From an uncultured Methanobacteriaceae archaeon (GTDB taxonomy: Archaea > Methanobacteriota > Methanobacteria > Methanobacteriales > Methanobacteriaceae), in NCBI GenBank assembly GCA_902797085.1, contig CADBRM010000057.1:1-58327 (forward strand): a DNA stretch of 58,327 nucleotides, given 5' to 3'. The notes under the pieces were generated by a model. It searched no databases and was not told the origin of the DNA. It saw only the letters and a program-made list of their open reading frames with translations. The position numbers and the translations under genes were made by a program. Below, in pieces: positions 36,548-46,682 of the stretch (the stretch's first letter is position 1; each line of letters starts with the position of its first letter).

Positions 36548-38101
36548 TTAGAATGATTTTATGTTTTTAGTAACTGGAAGATTACGTAACCATCCGATAT
36601 CACTTTGATATAACATACGTATATCCTCCACATTACAGCGCATCATTGCAAGTCTTTCAATTCCCAAACCAAATGCGGCTACTTGCGTATTAATACCCAA
36701 AGGTTCTAATACCTCTGGTCTAAACATACCTGATCCACCCAATTCCATCCAGCTTTTCTTTTCTGGAACATATATCTCAGATTCAACTGATAAGTATGTG
36801 TATGGGAAGTAAGCTGGTCTGAATCTGACTTTGAATCCGAGTTTTTTATAAAATTCTTTTAGAATTCCTAACAGATTTTTGAAACTCATATCATCTCCAG
36901 CTACAATTCCCTCCACTTGATGGAATTCTGGTAAATGTTTATAATCCAGAGTTTCTCTTCTGAATACCCTTCCTACTGAAAACATTTTTAAAGGTGGCTC
37001 ATGTTCTGATAAGTATCTGACAGACAATCCTGTTGTGTGTGTTCTTAGTACCATCTGTTTAGCTACTTCAACATCCCACTTATATTGCCATCCTTTACTT
37101 CCTGTATTACCCCCAGTTTCGTGTTCTGCTTTAGTTTTTTCAACCAATTCATCACTTGGTAAATCTGCAAGAGGAGGATTGTTTACATAGAATGTATCCT
37201 GCATTTCCCTAGCGGCATGGTCCTGTGGTTGGAACAACATATCAAAGTTCCAAAAAGCGGATTCGAGAATTGTACCTTTTGCTTCATCAAAACCCAAGTC
37301 AATAAAAATACTTCTTATTTCTTCTATAGTTTGTTGAAGAGGATGAACTTTTCCTGGAAATGTATTTGGTGCAGAAGCATTAATATCATAACCACGATAG
37401 TGTAGATTCTTCCAAGACCCTGTTTTAAGTTGTTCATGAGTTAATTGTGTTGCTTCTTCCTGAATCGTAATTCCCTTATTTATGATTTCCTGACCCAAAT
37501 CGTTGATTTTGAATTTGAAATTTTGAAGAGTTTTTATTTCAAACAGTTCTCTACGTTTTTTAAAGTCATTCATTACCTGACTGAATTCTTTAGGTATGTT
37601 TTCTTCAGTTATCTGTTTTTTATCATGGATATATTTTAAAAATCTTAATTCAGGTAAATTTTCTAAATCAAGATTTTTTCCTTCATCTGTAAGAGACAAT
37701 TTACCCTTATCCATTTTTGCCCATCTATGACGCATTAAAACTCCTATGGAAAAGTTCATTTGTTGTTTGGTTACATCGGCCCTTTCCATAATTTCATCAA
37801 GAGATGCTTCATCCTTACCTTCCTGATAAAATTCTTTTAATGCTTTTATTATCCTATGTTCAGGCAATCCTTTTATTGCATATTCATTACCTTCTTCAGA
37901 CAGACTAATGTTATCAGTTGATGTCTTGTCTACTGTGATAATATCTTTACTGGATAACATTCCTGCCGCACTAGTTACTGCTTTTAAAGGCATGTCTTCA
38001 TTTTCTGCTATTTCTTCGGGGGTCAAATCCGTATCCTTTGACAATTCTTTTAATAATTTTTTTTCATAAATGTGCAATTCATTTATCATTTTATCTAACA
38101 T
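36548..38101 (-). CDS. pheS: Phenylalanyl-tRNA synthetase, alpha subunit
   Basis: From ATG 38101 (a TTG one codon earlier is not needed) the archaeal-type PheS has 517 residues: an N-terminal winged-helix region (about 1-220) followed by the class II catalytic core with motif 2 (VGRVFRRETLDYKHLPEFHQVEG) and motif 3 (GLGIERLAMM). It charges tRNA-Phe together with PheT, which is not in this window. GGAGGATGAG precedes the start. The stop of the CitG-like gene lies 16 bp upstream. Confidence 0.94.
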   Translation of the reverse strand: MLDKMINELHIYEKKLLKELSKDTDLTPEEIAENEDMPLKAVTSAAGMLSSKDIITVDKTSTDNISLSEEGNEYAIKGLPEHRIIKALKEFYQEGKDEASLDEIMERADVTKQQMNFSIGVLMRHRWAKMDKGKLSLTDEGKNLDLENLPELRFLKYIHDKKQITEENIPKEFSQVMNDFKKRRELFEIKTLQNFKFKINDLGQEIINKGITIQEEATQLTHEQLKTGSWKNLHYRGYDINASAPNTFPGKVHPLQQTIEEIRSIFIDLGFDEAKGTILESAFWNFDMLFQPQDHAAREMQDTFYVNNPPLADLPSDELVEKTKAEHETGGNTGSKGWQYKWDVEVAKQMVLRTHTTGLSVRYLSEHEPPLKMFSVGRVFRRETLDYKHLPEFHQVEGIVAGDDMSFKNLLGILKEFYKKLGFKVRFRPAYFPYTYLSVESEIYVPEKKSWMELGGSGMFRPEVLEPLGINTQVAAFGLGIERLAMMRCNVEDIRMLYQSDIGWLRNLPVTKNIKSF

Positions 38102-38117
38102 CAATTCTCATCCTCCT

Positions 38118-39050
38118 CTAATAAATTCCGGTTGTAGAGTATTTATCAACTAAACCAACAAATAATGATGCTGCTGTAAAGTCAGCTGTTGTTCCAGGAT
38201 TATACTTTTTACTTCGCAAATATGTATCAAATTTTTCTAATTCTTTATATCTTTCTTTCGATGCAATTTCCGTGTCCTTTAATATTTTTTTAGCCCTATT
38301 TGAAACCATATTAGCGATTTTTTCACCATATTTTCTGTTAATCAATGTATCCGGAACGTTTGATAATATTGTTAAAAATATTTCTAGAGTTACATCGTTT
38401 CGTGAAAACTCATTTTCATATTTAGTAAATGTTGAAAAACCGTATTCGGATATGATAGGTAATCCTGTAACCAGTTCTTCAGAAATTTTATCATATTTTG
38501 ATGACATCTCCAGTAAATCATACATATTAACATTATTTTTTGTAATTTCATTAATAGTGTTATTATTATTTACATCATATTTTTGTGCCTTATCCTCAAT
38601 ACCGCCAGCATTTGCCAAGACTATTGCCTTTGTTAAAGCCACCGCATCTTCAGATCGGGTGTTTTTCATTATTATATCAACCATTTTAGGTAAATGATAT
38701 ATATTCTCCTGATCTATTAAAGCACCACAACCTGCAGATATTGGAATCAATAACATACTAATTCCCAAGTTCGTATTAGTGTTTACAAGATTTTTTGTAG
38801 TAGTAACAGAACGTAAAATAGCATCACCGATTTGTAATTTATTTAATAGATTAGGATAATATTTAGATGCATTGAATGCAACTATTTCTAAGCTTTCTCT
38901 TAGGACAGATCCGCTAATTAAAAAATCTTCGAATGTCATATCATCAAAATCTTGTGTTCTATGAACATTTCCAGGTTTTGGATATGCACTTACCTCTAAT
39001 AATGTTGCTATTTCCCCTAATTGTGCAATATTACGAGAATTTAGTTTCAT
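38118..39050 (-). CDS. Triphosphoribosyl-dephospho-CoA synthase (CitG)-like protein
   Basis: I place the start at ATG 39050 because GGAGGAT is nine bases before it; an ATG at 39068 would put that site inside the gene. The 310-residue protein has the family signature EVSAYPKPGNVHRTQDFDDMTFEDFL near the N-terminus and ANAGGIEDKA. In bacteria CitG makes the citrate lyase prosthetic group precursor; citrate lyase is absent from most methanogens, so the archaeal role is unknown. It ends 16 bp before pheS and starts about 135 bp after hemB. Confidence 0.85.
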   Translation of the reverse strand: MKLNSRNIAQLGEIATLLEVSAYPKPGNVHRTQDFDDMTFEDFLISGSVLRESLEIVAFNASKYYPNLLNKLQIGDAILRSVTTTKNLVNTNTNLGISMLLIPISAGCGALIDQENIYHLPKMVDIIMKNTRSEDAVALTKAIVLANAGGIEDKAQKYDVNNNNTINEITKNNVNMYDLLEMSSKYDKISEELVTGLPIISEYGFSTFTKYENEFSRNDVTLEIFLTILSNVPDTLINRKYGEKIANMVSNRAKKILKDTEIASKERYKELEKFDTYLRSKKYNPGTTADFTAASLFVGLVDKYSTTGIY

Positions 39051-39185
39051 TAATTCAATATCCTCCATATGATTATAATAATTTAAATTAATAATAAAAG
39101 TAAAGTTATTATTTATTATAGTTAAAGATTTGTAATTAATAAATTATTAAGTTAATGTAAAAATAGTAAAAAAAAGAGAGGAAAA

Positions 39186-40151
39186 TTATTCTATACCCAA
39201 CAATTGAGGTACAAAATAACTGATAATCATATCAGCACCAGCTCTTTTAATGCTTAACAAGGTTTCATCAAGCAATTCCTCTGTAATATAACCTTTTTCA
39301 ATACCTGCAGTAATCATAGAATATTCTCCACTGACCTGATAGGCAATAGTGGGCATTTTAAATTGTTGTTTAACCTCACGTAAAACATCCAAATATGCTA
39401 AAGCAGGTTTAACTATAATTGCATCAGTTCCTTCCTGAACATCCAGACTAACTTCCCTGATAGCTTCATTAAAGTTTGCAGGATCCATTTGATATGATTT
39501 TCTATCTCCGAAACTAGGTGTTGAATCAGCCGCATCCCTAAATGGTGCATAATAAGTGGATGCATATTTTGCGGCATATGAAAATATAGGAGTATTTATA
39601 TAATCATTTAAATCCAGACCTTCACGAATAGCCCTTACTCTTCCATCCATCATATCACTAGGTGCAATGACATCCACCCCCGCATCTGCATAACTTACTG
39701 CAATTTTTGAAAGATATTCTAATGTTTCATCATTCTGCACATACTGATTCTTAATTATACCACAATGCCCATGATTGGTATATTCACACATACAAACATC
39801 CCCCAATACAACCAGTTCTGTTTGTTCTTTCAAACCACGTATGGTCTCCTGAATAATACCCTTAGGATCATATGCACTGCTTGCAACCTCATCCTTTTTA
39901 TCCGGAATTCCAAAAAGGATTACTGAAGTTAATCCACTATCTTCCAGTATACCAGCAAATTCAATTGCATCATTAACAGAATATCTGTATTGACCAGGCA
40001 TTGTACTTATTTCTTCTGGTTCACCATCTTTTGCAGACTCTTTGATATAGACAGGATATATTAAATCCTCAATACCGACATTTGTTTCTCTAAACATTGC
40101 CCTTATTCTTTCATCAGTCCGCATTCTTCTCATTCTAACATTTGGAAACAT
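39186..40151 (-). CDS. hemB: Porphobilinogen synthase (delta-aminolevulinate dehydratase)
   Basis: Start ATG 40151 has GGTGAT immediately upstream and removes an overlap with speB that longer starts (40178) would create; length is then 321 residues. Cys/His metal ligands are seen in LGDVCMCEYTNHGHCG, and the active-site lysines sit in YAAKYAS-type and DAIIVKPALAYLD segments. It joins two 5-aminolevulinates into porphobilinogen, feeding corrinoid, F430 and sirohaem synthesis. The speB stop is 11 bp upstream of this start. Confidence 0.94.
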   Translation of the reverse strand: MFPNVRMRRMRTDERIRAMFRETNVGIEDLIYPVYIKESAKDGEPEEISTMPGQYRYSVNDAIEFAGILEDSGLTSVILFGIPDKKDEVASSAYDPKGIIQETIRGLKEQTELVVLGDVCMCEYTNHGHCGIIKNQYVQNDETLEYLSKIAVSYADAGVDVIAPSDMMDGRVRAIREGLDLNDYINTPIFSYAAKYASTYYAPFRDAADSTPSFGDRKSYQMDPANFNEAIREVSLDVQEGTDAIIVKPALAYLDVLREVKQQFKMPTIAYQVSGEYSMITAGIEKGYITEELLDETLLSIKRAGADMIISYFVPQLLGIE

Positions 40152-40162
40152 AATATCACCAA

Positions 40163-41050
40163 TTAATTTTTTAAACATAAATAATCATAAATTACTTGAG
40201 CCGCATTTATACTGGTCGAATCACCAATTGTGTCTGAGGATACTTCAACCACATCTAAACCTATAGTATCCTTTTTTGATAGTACCCCCATTATATCTTC
40301 CAAATCAAAAGGAGTTATTCCACAGGGAGATGGAGTTCCAACAGATGGAGCATATGCAGGATCCAATACATCAATATCCACTGTGATATAAATCGGTGTT
40401 TTAATTTCTTCTAAACGTTTTAAGATTTTATCCTTATGTTCTTTAATATCATAGTTAGTAAAATATGTAATATTATCCTGTTTTTTAACATAATCAAATT
40501 CTTCATATTCTGCTGATCTTATACCCAATTGAATAATTTCCTTTGGTTCCAATTCATGAATTCTTCTTAATACTGTTGCATGGGAATATTTCTCGCCGAG
40601 ATATTCATCCCTCATATCAAAATGAGCATCAAGATGTACAACAGTCAGATTATGGAAATATTCCTCATCATAATCATATATTGCTTGTAGAACCCCGTTA
40701 GTAATAGTGTGTTCTCCGCCAATGACAATCGGTTTTAAGCCCATAGCCAACACAGAAAGAACCGTATCCCTTATCATCATATTAGTGTTTTCGTAATTGC
40801 CATTTGTTACATTAATATCACCAATATCATAATTGTCTACGGTTAATGAAGTATCAAATCTCAAATTATAAGATTCAAAATTATAGGAAGCTTCTCTAAC
40901 TGCTTTTGGACCATATCTTGAACCGGATTTATAACTTGTTGTACTGTCAAAAGGTACACCCATAATAGCATAACCAGAATCAAAAGTATCTTCTTCAGGC
41001 ATTTGACTAGAAAAAGCAAATTTCATCATATTTTCTGCATAAAAAAACAT
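40163..41050 (-). CDS. speB: Agmatinase (ureohydrolase)
   Basis: The 295-residue enzyme has the binuclear manganese motifs GGEHT, DAHFDMRD and DIDVLDPAYAPSVGTPSPCG. It hydrolyses agmatine to putrescine and urea, a step of archaeal polyamine synthesis. The first ATG is 41050 with GTGA upstream; ATGs at residues 8-9 are alternatives. It is transcribed towards hemB and is probably co-transcribed with it. Confidence 0.92.
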   Translation of the reverse strand: MFFYAENMMKFAFSSQMPEEDTFDSGYAIMGVPFDSTTSYKSGSRYGPKAVREASYNFESYNLRFDTSLTVDNYDIGDINVTNGNYENTNMMIRDTVLSVLAMGLKPIVIGGEHTITNGVLQAIYDYDEEYFHNLTVVHLDAHFDMRDEYLGEKYSHATVLRRIHELEPKEIIQLGIRSAEYEEFDYVKKQDNITYFTNYDIKEHKDKILKRLEEIKTPIYITVDIDVLDPAYAPSVGTPSPCGITPFDLEDIMGVLSKKDTIGLDVVEVSSDTIGDSTSINAAQVIYDYLCLKN

Positions 41051-41188
41051 TTAATATTCACTCAATTAATTGATTATTTCTAATAATAACTAAGTATTAT
41101 TCATTAATTATAATATTGTTTTTAATTGAATTTAAATTTGTAGAAAATTATATGAAAAACCAATTAAAAAAAATAGGAAAATAGGAGG

Positions 41189-42781
41189 TTAAAAGTCAAA
41201 TAAGGTGGTTTGTTTATATTTTTTGCCTTTAAATTCTTTTTTGTTTTTAGAAGTGTTATCCTCTTTGTTCGATTTTTCTTTAACTTCTTTATCTTTAGTC
41301 TTAACAGTTTTTTTCTCTGTAGACTTTTTATTTTCAGATTTACTTATTTTTAAGTCAGATTCAACTTTTGCAGTTACGGATTTTTTATCTGTTTTCTCGA
41401 CTTCATTTTCAGATACATCATCCTGTTCAACCACAGCATTATATTTAACTTTATCTTCAACTTTTTCTTTAGATAATTTTTCTTTTTCCTTTTTCTGTTT
41501 TTGAATTTCCTTTTCTTCGAGTTCCTGTTTCTTTTTAAGTTCTTTCAAACGTTTTTTCTCAATGGAAGCAGGAATTTTTCTTGAACGGAACAACTTGACT
41601 TCTTCATCATCCAATTTAAAGTATTCTTTTAAATCATATGCCCTTTCGTTATCCTCAAAAAGTACCTCATAAAAAGGAATTTGTTTTTCCAATTCTTTAG
41701 GGGAAGTATGTAGTCTTTCCCTCATTTTTTGTGTTACTGCTTCAACAAGATTTTTTCTTTTTCTGCCTTTTGAAAGTTTAGCAAAAACTGTTGATCCCGT
41801 ATAACGACCAAATTTCTTATAGGTTTGCTTTTTACTTGCAGCAACACCTCTTCCCATGAATAAAAAAGCATATTTCCAGTAGACATAATTTTGTGTTCTG
41901 AATGCTCTTCCTAAATTTAAATCTGCCAATGCAATCATTTCATATGCCTTAGCAATTTCGTCTACTCTTTCATATTCTTTGGGTATATTTTCTGCAATGA
42001 ACTCTATTAATAATGATGGCTGTACATCAACCCTCATTGCTTCGATAACATGTTCCGGATTTTTACTCTTCAATACTGTACGTACCGTATCAAATATATT
42101 CTGTTCACCATCTTTCTGTGATATTACAGAAATACTGTCCATAGTAATATTTTTACTTTCGTCAACAATAGCTTCCAAACTAGTTATAGCAGAACGTAAA
42201 TCACCATTACTCTGTTTACTTAAAGTTTTCAATGCTTCCGGATCATAAGTAATACCTTCAGCAGCACAAATTCTTTTTAATTGAGCATTAATAGTATTGG
42301 AATGTACTTTAGTGAATTTAATTGCTTGACACTTACTTTTTATAGAAGTTAATCTTTTGCTGTAAGGATCATTGGCCATCATAATTAACGGCTGTTTTGA
42401 ATTCTTTATAGTTTCATTGATAGCCCTTACACCACCAGAATCATCACGACCATTAATTCCATCCACTTCATCCATTATCAACAATTTATAACCGGACTGA
42501 AAAAGACTTCTTGTTTGAGATGCTTCACCAATACTTCTTTTCAATATATCATAAGATCGTTTATCACTAGCATTTACTTCTATTGTTTCAGAAAAATATT
42601 CCTTTCCAATTAAATGAGCCATTGTTGTTTTACCAACACCAGGTGGTCCCATCAACAATAATGGTTTTTGAGGGATACCTTTAGACCAATTAGTAGCCCA
42701 TACTTCTATTTCTGCCTTAATTTTGGCATTTCCAAGTACGTCACCCAAACTTTTAGGTGAATATTTTTCTACCCATTTCAA
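41189..42781 (-). CDS. rfcL: Replication factor C large subunit
   Basis: The 530-residue clamp loader subunit has Walker A GPPGVGKTT and Walker B LLIMDEVDGI in an AAA+ domain, the helical lid, a collar domain, and then a long Lys/Glu/Ser/Thr-rich tail (about 405-515) of low complexity. The final eight residues, KQTTLFDF, form a PCNA-interacting (PIP) box (Q-x-x-L-F-x-F). It loads PCNA with RfcS; it lies 12 bp after rfcS, so both are co-transcribed. AGGTTG precedes ATG 42781. Confidence 0.95.
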   Translation of the reverse strand: MKWVEKYSPKSLGDVLGNAKIKAEIEVWATNWSKGIPQKPLLLMGPPGVGKTTMAHLIGKEYFSETIEVNASDKRSYDILKRSIGEASQTRSLFQSGYKLLIMDEVDGINGRDDSGGVRAINETIKNSKQPLIMMANDPYSKRLTSIKSKCQAIKFTKVHSNTINAQLKRICAAEGITYDPEALKTLSKQSNGDLRSAITSLEAIVDESKNITMDSISVISQKDGEQNIFDTVRTVLKSKNPEHVIEAMRVDVQPSLLIEFIAENIPKEYERVDEIAKAYEMIALADLNLGRAFRTQNYVYWKYAFLFMGRGVAASKKQTYKKFGRYTGSTVFAKLSKGRKRKNLVEAVTQKMRERLHTSPKELEKQIPFYEVLFEDNERAYDLKEYFKLDDEEVKLFRSRKIPASIEKKRLKELKKKQELEEKEIQKQKKEKEKLSKEKVEDKVKYNAVVEQDDVSENEVEKTDKKSVTAKVESDLKISKSENKKSTEKKTVKTKDKEVKEKSNKEDNTSKNKKEFKGKKYKQTTLFDF

Positions 42782-42793
42782 TTTAATGCAACC

Positions 42794-43750
42794 TTATCTA
42801 ACTAATAAAAATTTACTTATTAAAGCTTCTAACTGGAGACGTGGATTTGCTCCTTCCCTTATACGATAATCCGTTTCACTCATATATTCCATAATTTTTA
42901 CAAAGTTTTCCTCATCAATCAAACCTTCCCTAGACATTTCAGTTACTTCCTGATACAATTGAGTAATTAAATCATCTCCGCTAATTCCATCAACCAACAT
43001 GATATCACGAAGCATATCTCTTGCTCCAACAAAATCTTTATCTAATGCTTTATTGATGATTTTTCTAACATCCTTCGGTTTTGCTCTACTGATAACCTCA
43101 AAAACGGCTTCTTCAGTGATTTTTTTATCTTCAGTAGTGGATGCCTGTAAAATATTTATAGAGCGTCTCATATCACCTTGAGTGAAATAAACAATATTTT
43201 CTAATGCTGTTAATTCCGCTTCAATACCTTCCTGCTCAGCAATATACTTTAATCTGTTGATTATATCAATTGCCTTGATTGGTGCAAAACGGAAAATGGC
43301 ACATCTTGACTGAATAGGATCAATTATTTTAGATGAATAATTACATGATAAAATAAATGAAGAAGTTTTTGTATACATCTCCATTTCACGACGTAATGCT
43401 TGTTGAGCATCCTTAGTCATATTATCCACTTCATCCAAGAAAATTATCCTAAATGGAGAACCAACAGCTTTTAATTTACAGAAACTTTTAATTTCATTTC
43501 TAACCGTATCAATACCTCTGGCATCTGATGCATTTAACTCCAAAAAGTTTTGCTGCCAATATTCACCCAGTAAACTTTTAGCCAATGCTAATGCACAAGT
43601 AGTTTTCCCTACTCCTGCAGAACCAGTGAACATAATGTTAGGCATTGAATTTTCATCAACATAACGTTTTAATCTTGTTACAATCTGTTCTTGACCAACC
43701 ACTTCGTCCAAAGTTTTTGGTCTGTATTTTTCTACCCATGGCGTATTCAT
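42794..43750 (-). CDS. rfcS: Replication factor C small subunit
   Basis: ATG 43750 (AAAGGTGG seven bases upstream) gives 318 residues; the ATG at 43774 would add eight residues and overlap this site. The AAA+ core has Walker [10 protein letters not shown], Walker [11 protein letters not shown] and the arginine-finger SRC motif ([11 protein letters not shown]). The small subunit forms the RFC pentamer core with RfcL. Four genes (SHOCT protein, 29-residue protein, rfcS, rfcL) run on one strand with short gaps. Confidence 0.95.
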   Translation of the reverse strand: MNTPWVEKYRPKTLDEVVGQEQIVTRLKRYVDENSMPNIMFTGSAGVGKTTCALALAKSLLGEYWQQNFLELNASDARGIDTVRNEIKSFCKLKAVGSPFRIIFLDEVDNMTKDAQQALRREMEMYTKTSSFILSCNYSSKIIDPIQSRCAIFRFAPIKAIDIINRLKYIAEQEGIEAELTALENIVYFTQGDMRRSINILQASTTEDKKITEEAVFEVISRAKPKDVRKIINKALDKDFVGARDMLRDIMLVDGISGDDLITQLYQEVTEMSREGLIDEENFVKIMEYMSETDYRIREGANPRLQLEALISKFLLVR

Positions 43751-43788
43751 TCTTTTTCCACCTTTAAAAGACATTTTTCATAATTTCT

Positions 43789-43878
43789 TTATACTAACAT
43801 ATAAACCAATAATACTACAAGTATTGTCAATACCATTACAAAACCTAAAATGACACCAACAATATTGAATTTATTCAT
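43789..43878 (-). CDS. 29-residue single-helix membrane micro-protein
   Basis: Minus-strand ATG 43878 follows GTGA, and the frame ends at TAA 43789. The product is a polar N-terminus (MNKFNIVG) and one hydrophobic helix (VILGFVMVLTILVVLLVYML). It lies 12 bp after the SHOCT protein and 38 bp before rfcS, on the same strand. Length is just that of a transmembrane span. I support it as a likely gene, less surely because it is so short. Confidence 0.5.
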   Translation of the reverse strand: MNKFNIVGVILGFVMVLTILVVLLVYMLV

Positions 43879-43890
43879 AATTTCACGCTA

Positions 43891-45435
43891 CTATATATCC
43901 AATAACTGTTTTTTCTTTTGATTAAATTCTTCTTCAGTTATAATGCCCTCTTTAAACAATTCATGATATCTTCTGATTTGGTCAACAGGATCAACAGCAG
44001 GCATACCCGTAGCAATTTGTTCTGAAAAAAGTTCATTACTTGAAGATATTTCATTTTGTGCTGAAGCTATATTTTCAGATAACTGTTCCTTCATTTTTGA
44101 AATTTCATCTGAAACCACATTCTCTTGTGAGACCACATTGTTTTTAACTGTTTCTTGAGTTGAATCTTGAGATTCATCGGTTGCTGATTCTTCAACTTCA
44201 TTTACAGGTTTATTCTCTTGGACTATTGTATCTTCTTTAGCTGATTCTTCAATAGTCTCATCCAATTCTTCTTCAACTTCCTCATCATCATCCGGTTCGA
44301 CAACAATTCCCACATCGTCAGATATTTCTTGGTCATCTGATTGATTGTCTTCATAAACCATTTTATCTTCATCTATTGGTTCACCATCATCTGGTTCCAC
44401 TAATGGTTCATCATCATCAAATTCAACTATTGGTTCTTCAATGGTTGCATCAATATCATTTTTTTGAGAAATTTCTTCAATAGCTTCTTCTAGCTCTTCA
44501 TCATCTTCATTTGATCCTTCAATTTCTTCAAGAACTTCGGCAATATTTTCCTCTTTAGGTTCATCCTCTACTTCATCGATTTCAACCACATTATCTGCAG
44601 AATCTTCAGTTGATTCTTCAACAGTATCTGCATTGTCTTCAACAACATCTTCAGAATCACCAGCAGCAATTTCTTCTGATTCAGCTAGGACTTCAAAGTC
44701 ATCATCAGAGTTATCCTCGATTTGTGATAAAATTTCTTCTAAATCTTCTGCAGATTCCTCTGAAGTATCCTCTTTTTCAATAACTTTTTTGACATTCTGC
44801 TTGAATCTTCTTTCAACAATACTGCTTTGATCCAATTCTTTTTCTAGTTCATCAATCTCATCTTCAACTGATTTTTCAGAAGAAATGTTATCTTTTACCT
44901 TTCCTGATTTGCTGAATAAACTTGCAAATCTACCTTTTTTTACTTTAGATGATTTTTCTTCTGTTTCTTTTTCAATTTCATCAATTTCATCAAGTTCTTC
45001 TTCGACATTGCCAACTTCTTCTTCGATTATCTGATTGTCTACGTTGAGAGATTCATCGTTATCAAGGAAAGCATTTTTAGAAGATAATTTCTGTTCCTTT
45101 TCTAAATTTTTAATATTCAAAATTGTTTTATAAAAGGATTCCAATTCCTCATCATTGTCATCCACACCGGCAAGAATATATCTTTTATGTGATATTCCAA
45201 TAGTTAATTTAGGTTCACGAATAAAATTCCCCTTATCATAACTTAAAAGAGATATTGCTGATATTGATTCTATTATAGGATGTTTATTTTGATAAGAATC
45301 CAAGATTAACTTATATGATTCAATTCTTGCGGATGACTTTCCATAACCATCCACTTTTACAATTCCCACACCTTCTCCTTTCTCAACAAAAGGAATTATT
45401 TTAGGATCAATTTCTATTCTATTAAATAAAGACAT
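43891..45435 (-). CDS. Acidic protein with PH-like N-terminus and C-terminal SHOCT domain
   Basis: The 514-residue protein begins with a ~110-residue beta-rich domain (VEKGEGVGIVKVDGYGK, LTIGISHKRYIL, ELESFYKTIL), PH-like in pattern, then has a basic patch (VKKGRFASLFSKSGKVK) and about 280 residues of Glu/Asp-rich low complexity. The last ~30 residues (DPVDQIRRYHELFKEGIITEEEFNQKKKQLL) are a clear SHOCT helix pair. SHOCT domains often sit at the ends of oligomeric, membrane-associated or PH-like proteins. AGGTGT precedes ATG 45435. It is upstream of the micro-protein and rfcS, and 9 bp after RNase Z. Confidence 0.8.
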   Translation of the reverse strand: MSLFNRIEIDPKIIPFVEKGEGVGIVKVDGYGKSSARIESYKLILDSYQNKHPIIESISAISLLSYDKGNFIREPKLTIGISHKRYILAGVDDNDEELESFYKTILNIKNLEKEQKLSSKNAFLDNDESLNVDNQIIEEEVGNVEEELDEIDEIEKETEEKSSKVKKGRFASLFSKSGKVKDNISSEKSVEDEIDELEKELDQSSIVERRFKQNVKKVIEKEDTSEESAEDLEEILSQIEDNSDDDFEVLAESEEIAAGDSEDVVEDNADTVEESTEDSADNVVEIDEVEDEPKEENIAEVLEEIEGSNEDDEELEEAIEEISQKNDIDATIEEPIVEFDDDEPLVEPDDGEPIDEDKMVYEDNQSDDQEISDDVGIVVEPDDDEEVEEELDETIEESAKEDTIVQENKPVNEVEESATDESQDSTQETVKNNVVSQENVVSDEISKMKEQLSENIASAQNEISSSNELFSEQIATGMPAVDPVDQIRRYHELFKEGIITEEEFNQKKKQLLDI

Positions 45436-45444
45436 AATTACACC

Positions 45445-46389
45445 TTATTCTTCGTCATTATTTTTAATTATTTTAACTGGCTTATTATTTTCTACTATCA
45501 CTGTCATCATATCTTCAGCATATACTGTGTTATTAAATATTTCTCTAGCTTCACTTTCTAATGCTTCAGAAGTCGTATATCTATTTGACAAATGGGTTAA
45601 TATTAATTGATTAACATTAGCCTCTTTAGCTATTAATGCTGCATCTTCAGCTATTGTATGTCCATTTTCCATTGCTTTATCCTTATATTCCTTAGCAAAA
45701 GTTGCTTCATGAATTAAAACATTTACTTCTTTTGCAAAATAAATCATTTTTTCCTGAGGTACTGTGTCTCCACTATATACTAACTTTACACCTTTTCTTG
45801 GAGGACCAAGAACTTGTTCCGGAAAAATTTCTTTTCCATCAACCGTTACCGAATTACCTGCTTGTAATTTTCCGAACAACGGACCGGGAGGTACTCCCAA
45901 TTCTATAGCTTTTGGCCTTAAAAATTTAGGTTGCTTGATTTCTTCTATTTTGTAAGCATAATTAGTTATTGTATGCTTCATCTTCATTGCTTTAATTAAA
46001 AAATTATTTTGCTGATATATAACTACGTCATCATCCATAATTTCATGTACTATTATTTCATAGGAAATAGTAAAGTAACCTAATTTTTTTATATGTTCTA
46101 TTAAGTTTGTTATTCCTGGAGGACCATAAATATTTAATTGTCTTGTTCGTCCACGAAAAGCCAAAGACTGAATAATTCCAGGTAATCCCAAAATATGATC
46201 CCCATGCAAATGGGTTATGTATATATCATCTATTTTCATAGGACTAACTTGAGCATTCATTATTTGTTTTTGAGTACCTTCCCCACAATCAAAAAGAACT
46301 GTCCTATCATAGATCTTCATTACAATTGAAGCATGATTTCTAGTTTTAGTGGGAATCGCGGATGCTGTACCCAAAAAAGTCAATTCTAT
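45445..46389 (-). CDS. rnz: Ribonuclease Z, apparent ATA/ATT start
   Basis: This metallo-beta-lactamase-fold enzyme trims tRNA 3' ends. The zinc motif is THLHGDHILGL (about 59-65), later metal ligands are in YSGDTVPQ and LILTHLSNRY. Family proteins start MEVTFLGTSSAIPT; here the corresponding codons read ATA-GAA-TTG-ACT, so ATA 46389 (or ATT 46392) occupies the start position, nine or six bases after a strong GGAGGT. TTG 46383 is possible but is 15 bases from the site and would omit the first strand. About 314 residues. It lies 9 bp before the SHOCT protein gene on the same strand. Confidence 0.9.
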   Translation of the reverse strand: MELTFLGTASAIPTKTRNHASIVMKIYDRTVLFDCGEGTQKQIMNAQVSPMKIDDIYITHLHGDHILGLPGIIQSLAFRGRTRQLNIYGPPGITNLIEHIKKLGYFTISYEIIVHEIMDDDVVIYQQNNFLIKAMKMKHTITNYAYKIEEIKQPKFLRPKAIELGVPPGPLFGKLQAGNSVTVDGKEIFPEQVLGPPRKGVKLVYSGDTVPQEKMIYFAKEVNVLIHEATFAKEYKDKAMENGHTIAEDAALIAKEANVNQLILTHLSNRYTTSEALESEAREIFNNTVYAEDMMTVIVENNKPVKIIKNNDEE

Positions 46390-46682
46390 AATAATTATAC
46401 CTCCATATAATGATTTAATAATAAATAAGTTTACATTAAATTACTATATATTTATATCTATACTTCCTAATTTTAATAATTTAAACTTTATTAATATATC
46501 GTTGAATTTTTGAAGTTAATTATCAACCCTTATTAATTGATTTTTTAATCTTTAAAAAGATATTTTATTTAAAAAAATCTTTATCAAGCTTTAAAATATA
46601 AACTAAATACTTATCCATTTATTTTTATTATTTAACAAAGAATTATTAAATATGAAAAACAAAAGTAGAAAATAAAATCTCT
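46390..46682. other. Divergent promoter region between RNase Z and nadC
   Basis: About 290 bp without a gene. It holds A/T-rich promoter sequence for both directions. A seven-codon frame ATG 46652 to TAA 46675 (MKNKSRK) precedes nadC by 7 bp, with no ribosome site. I do not regard it as a gene. Confidence 0.4.

Noticed and set aside
46652-46675. Seven-codon leader peptide before nadC
   Set aside because: No ribosome site, no attenuator-like structure; such short frames are common in A/T sequence.
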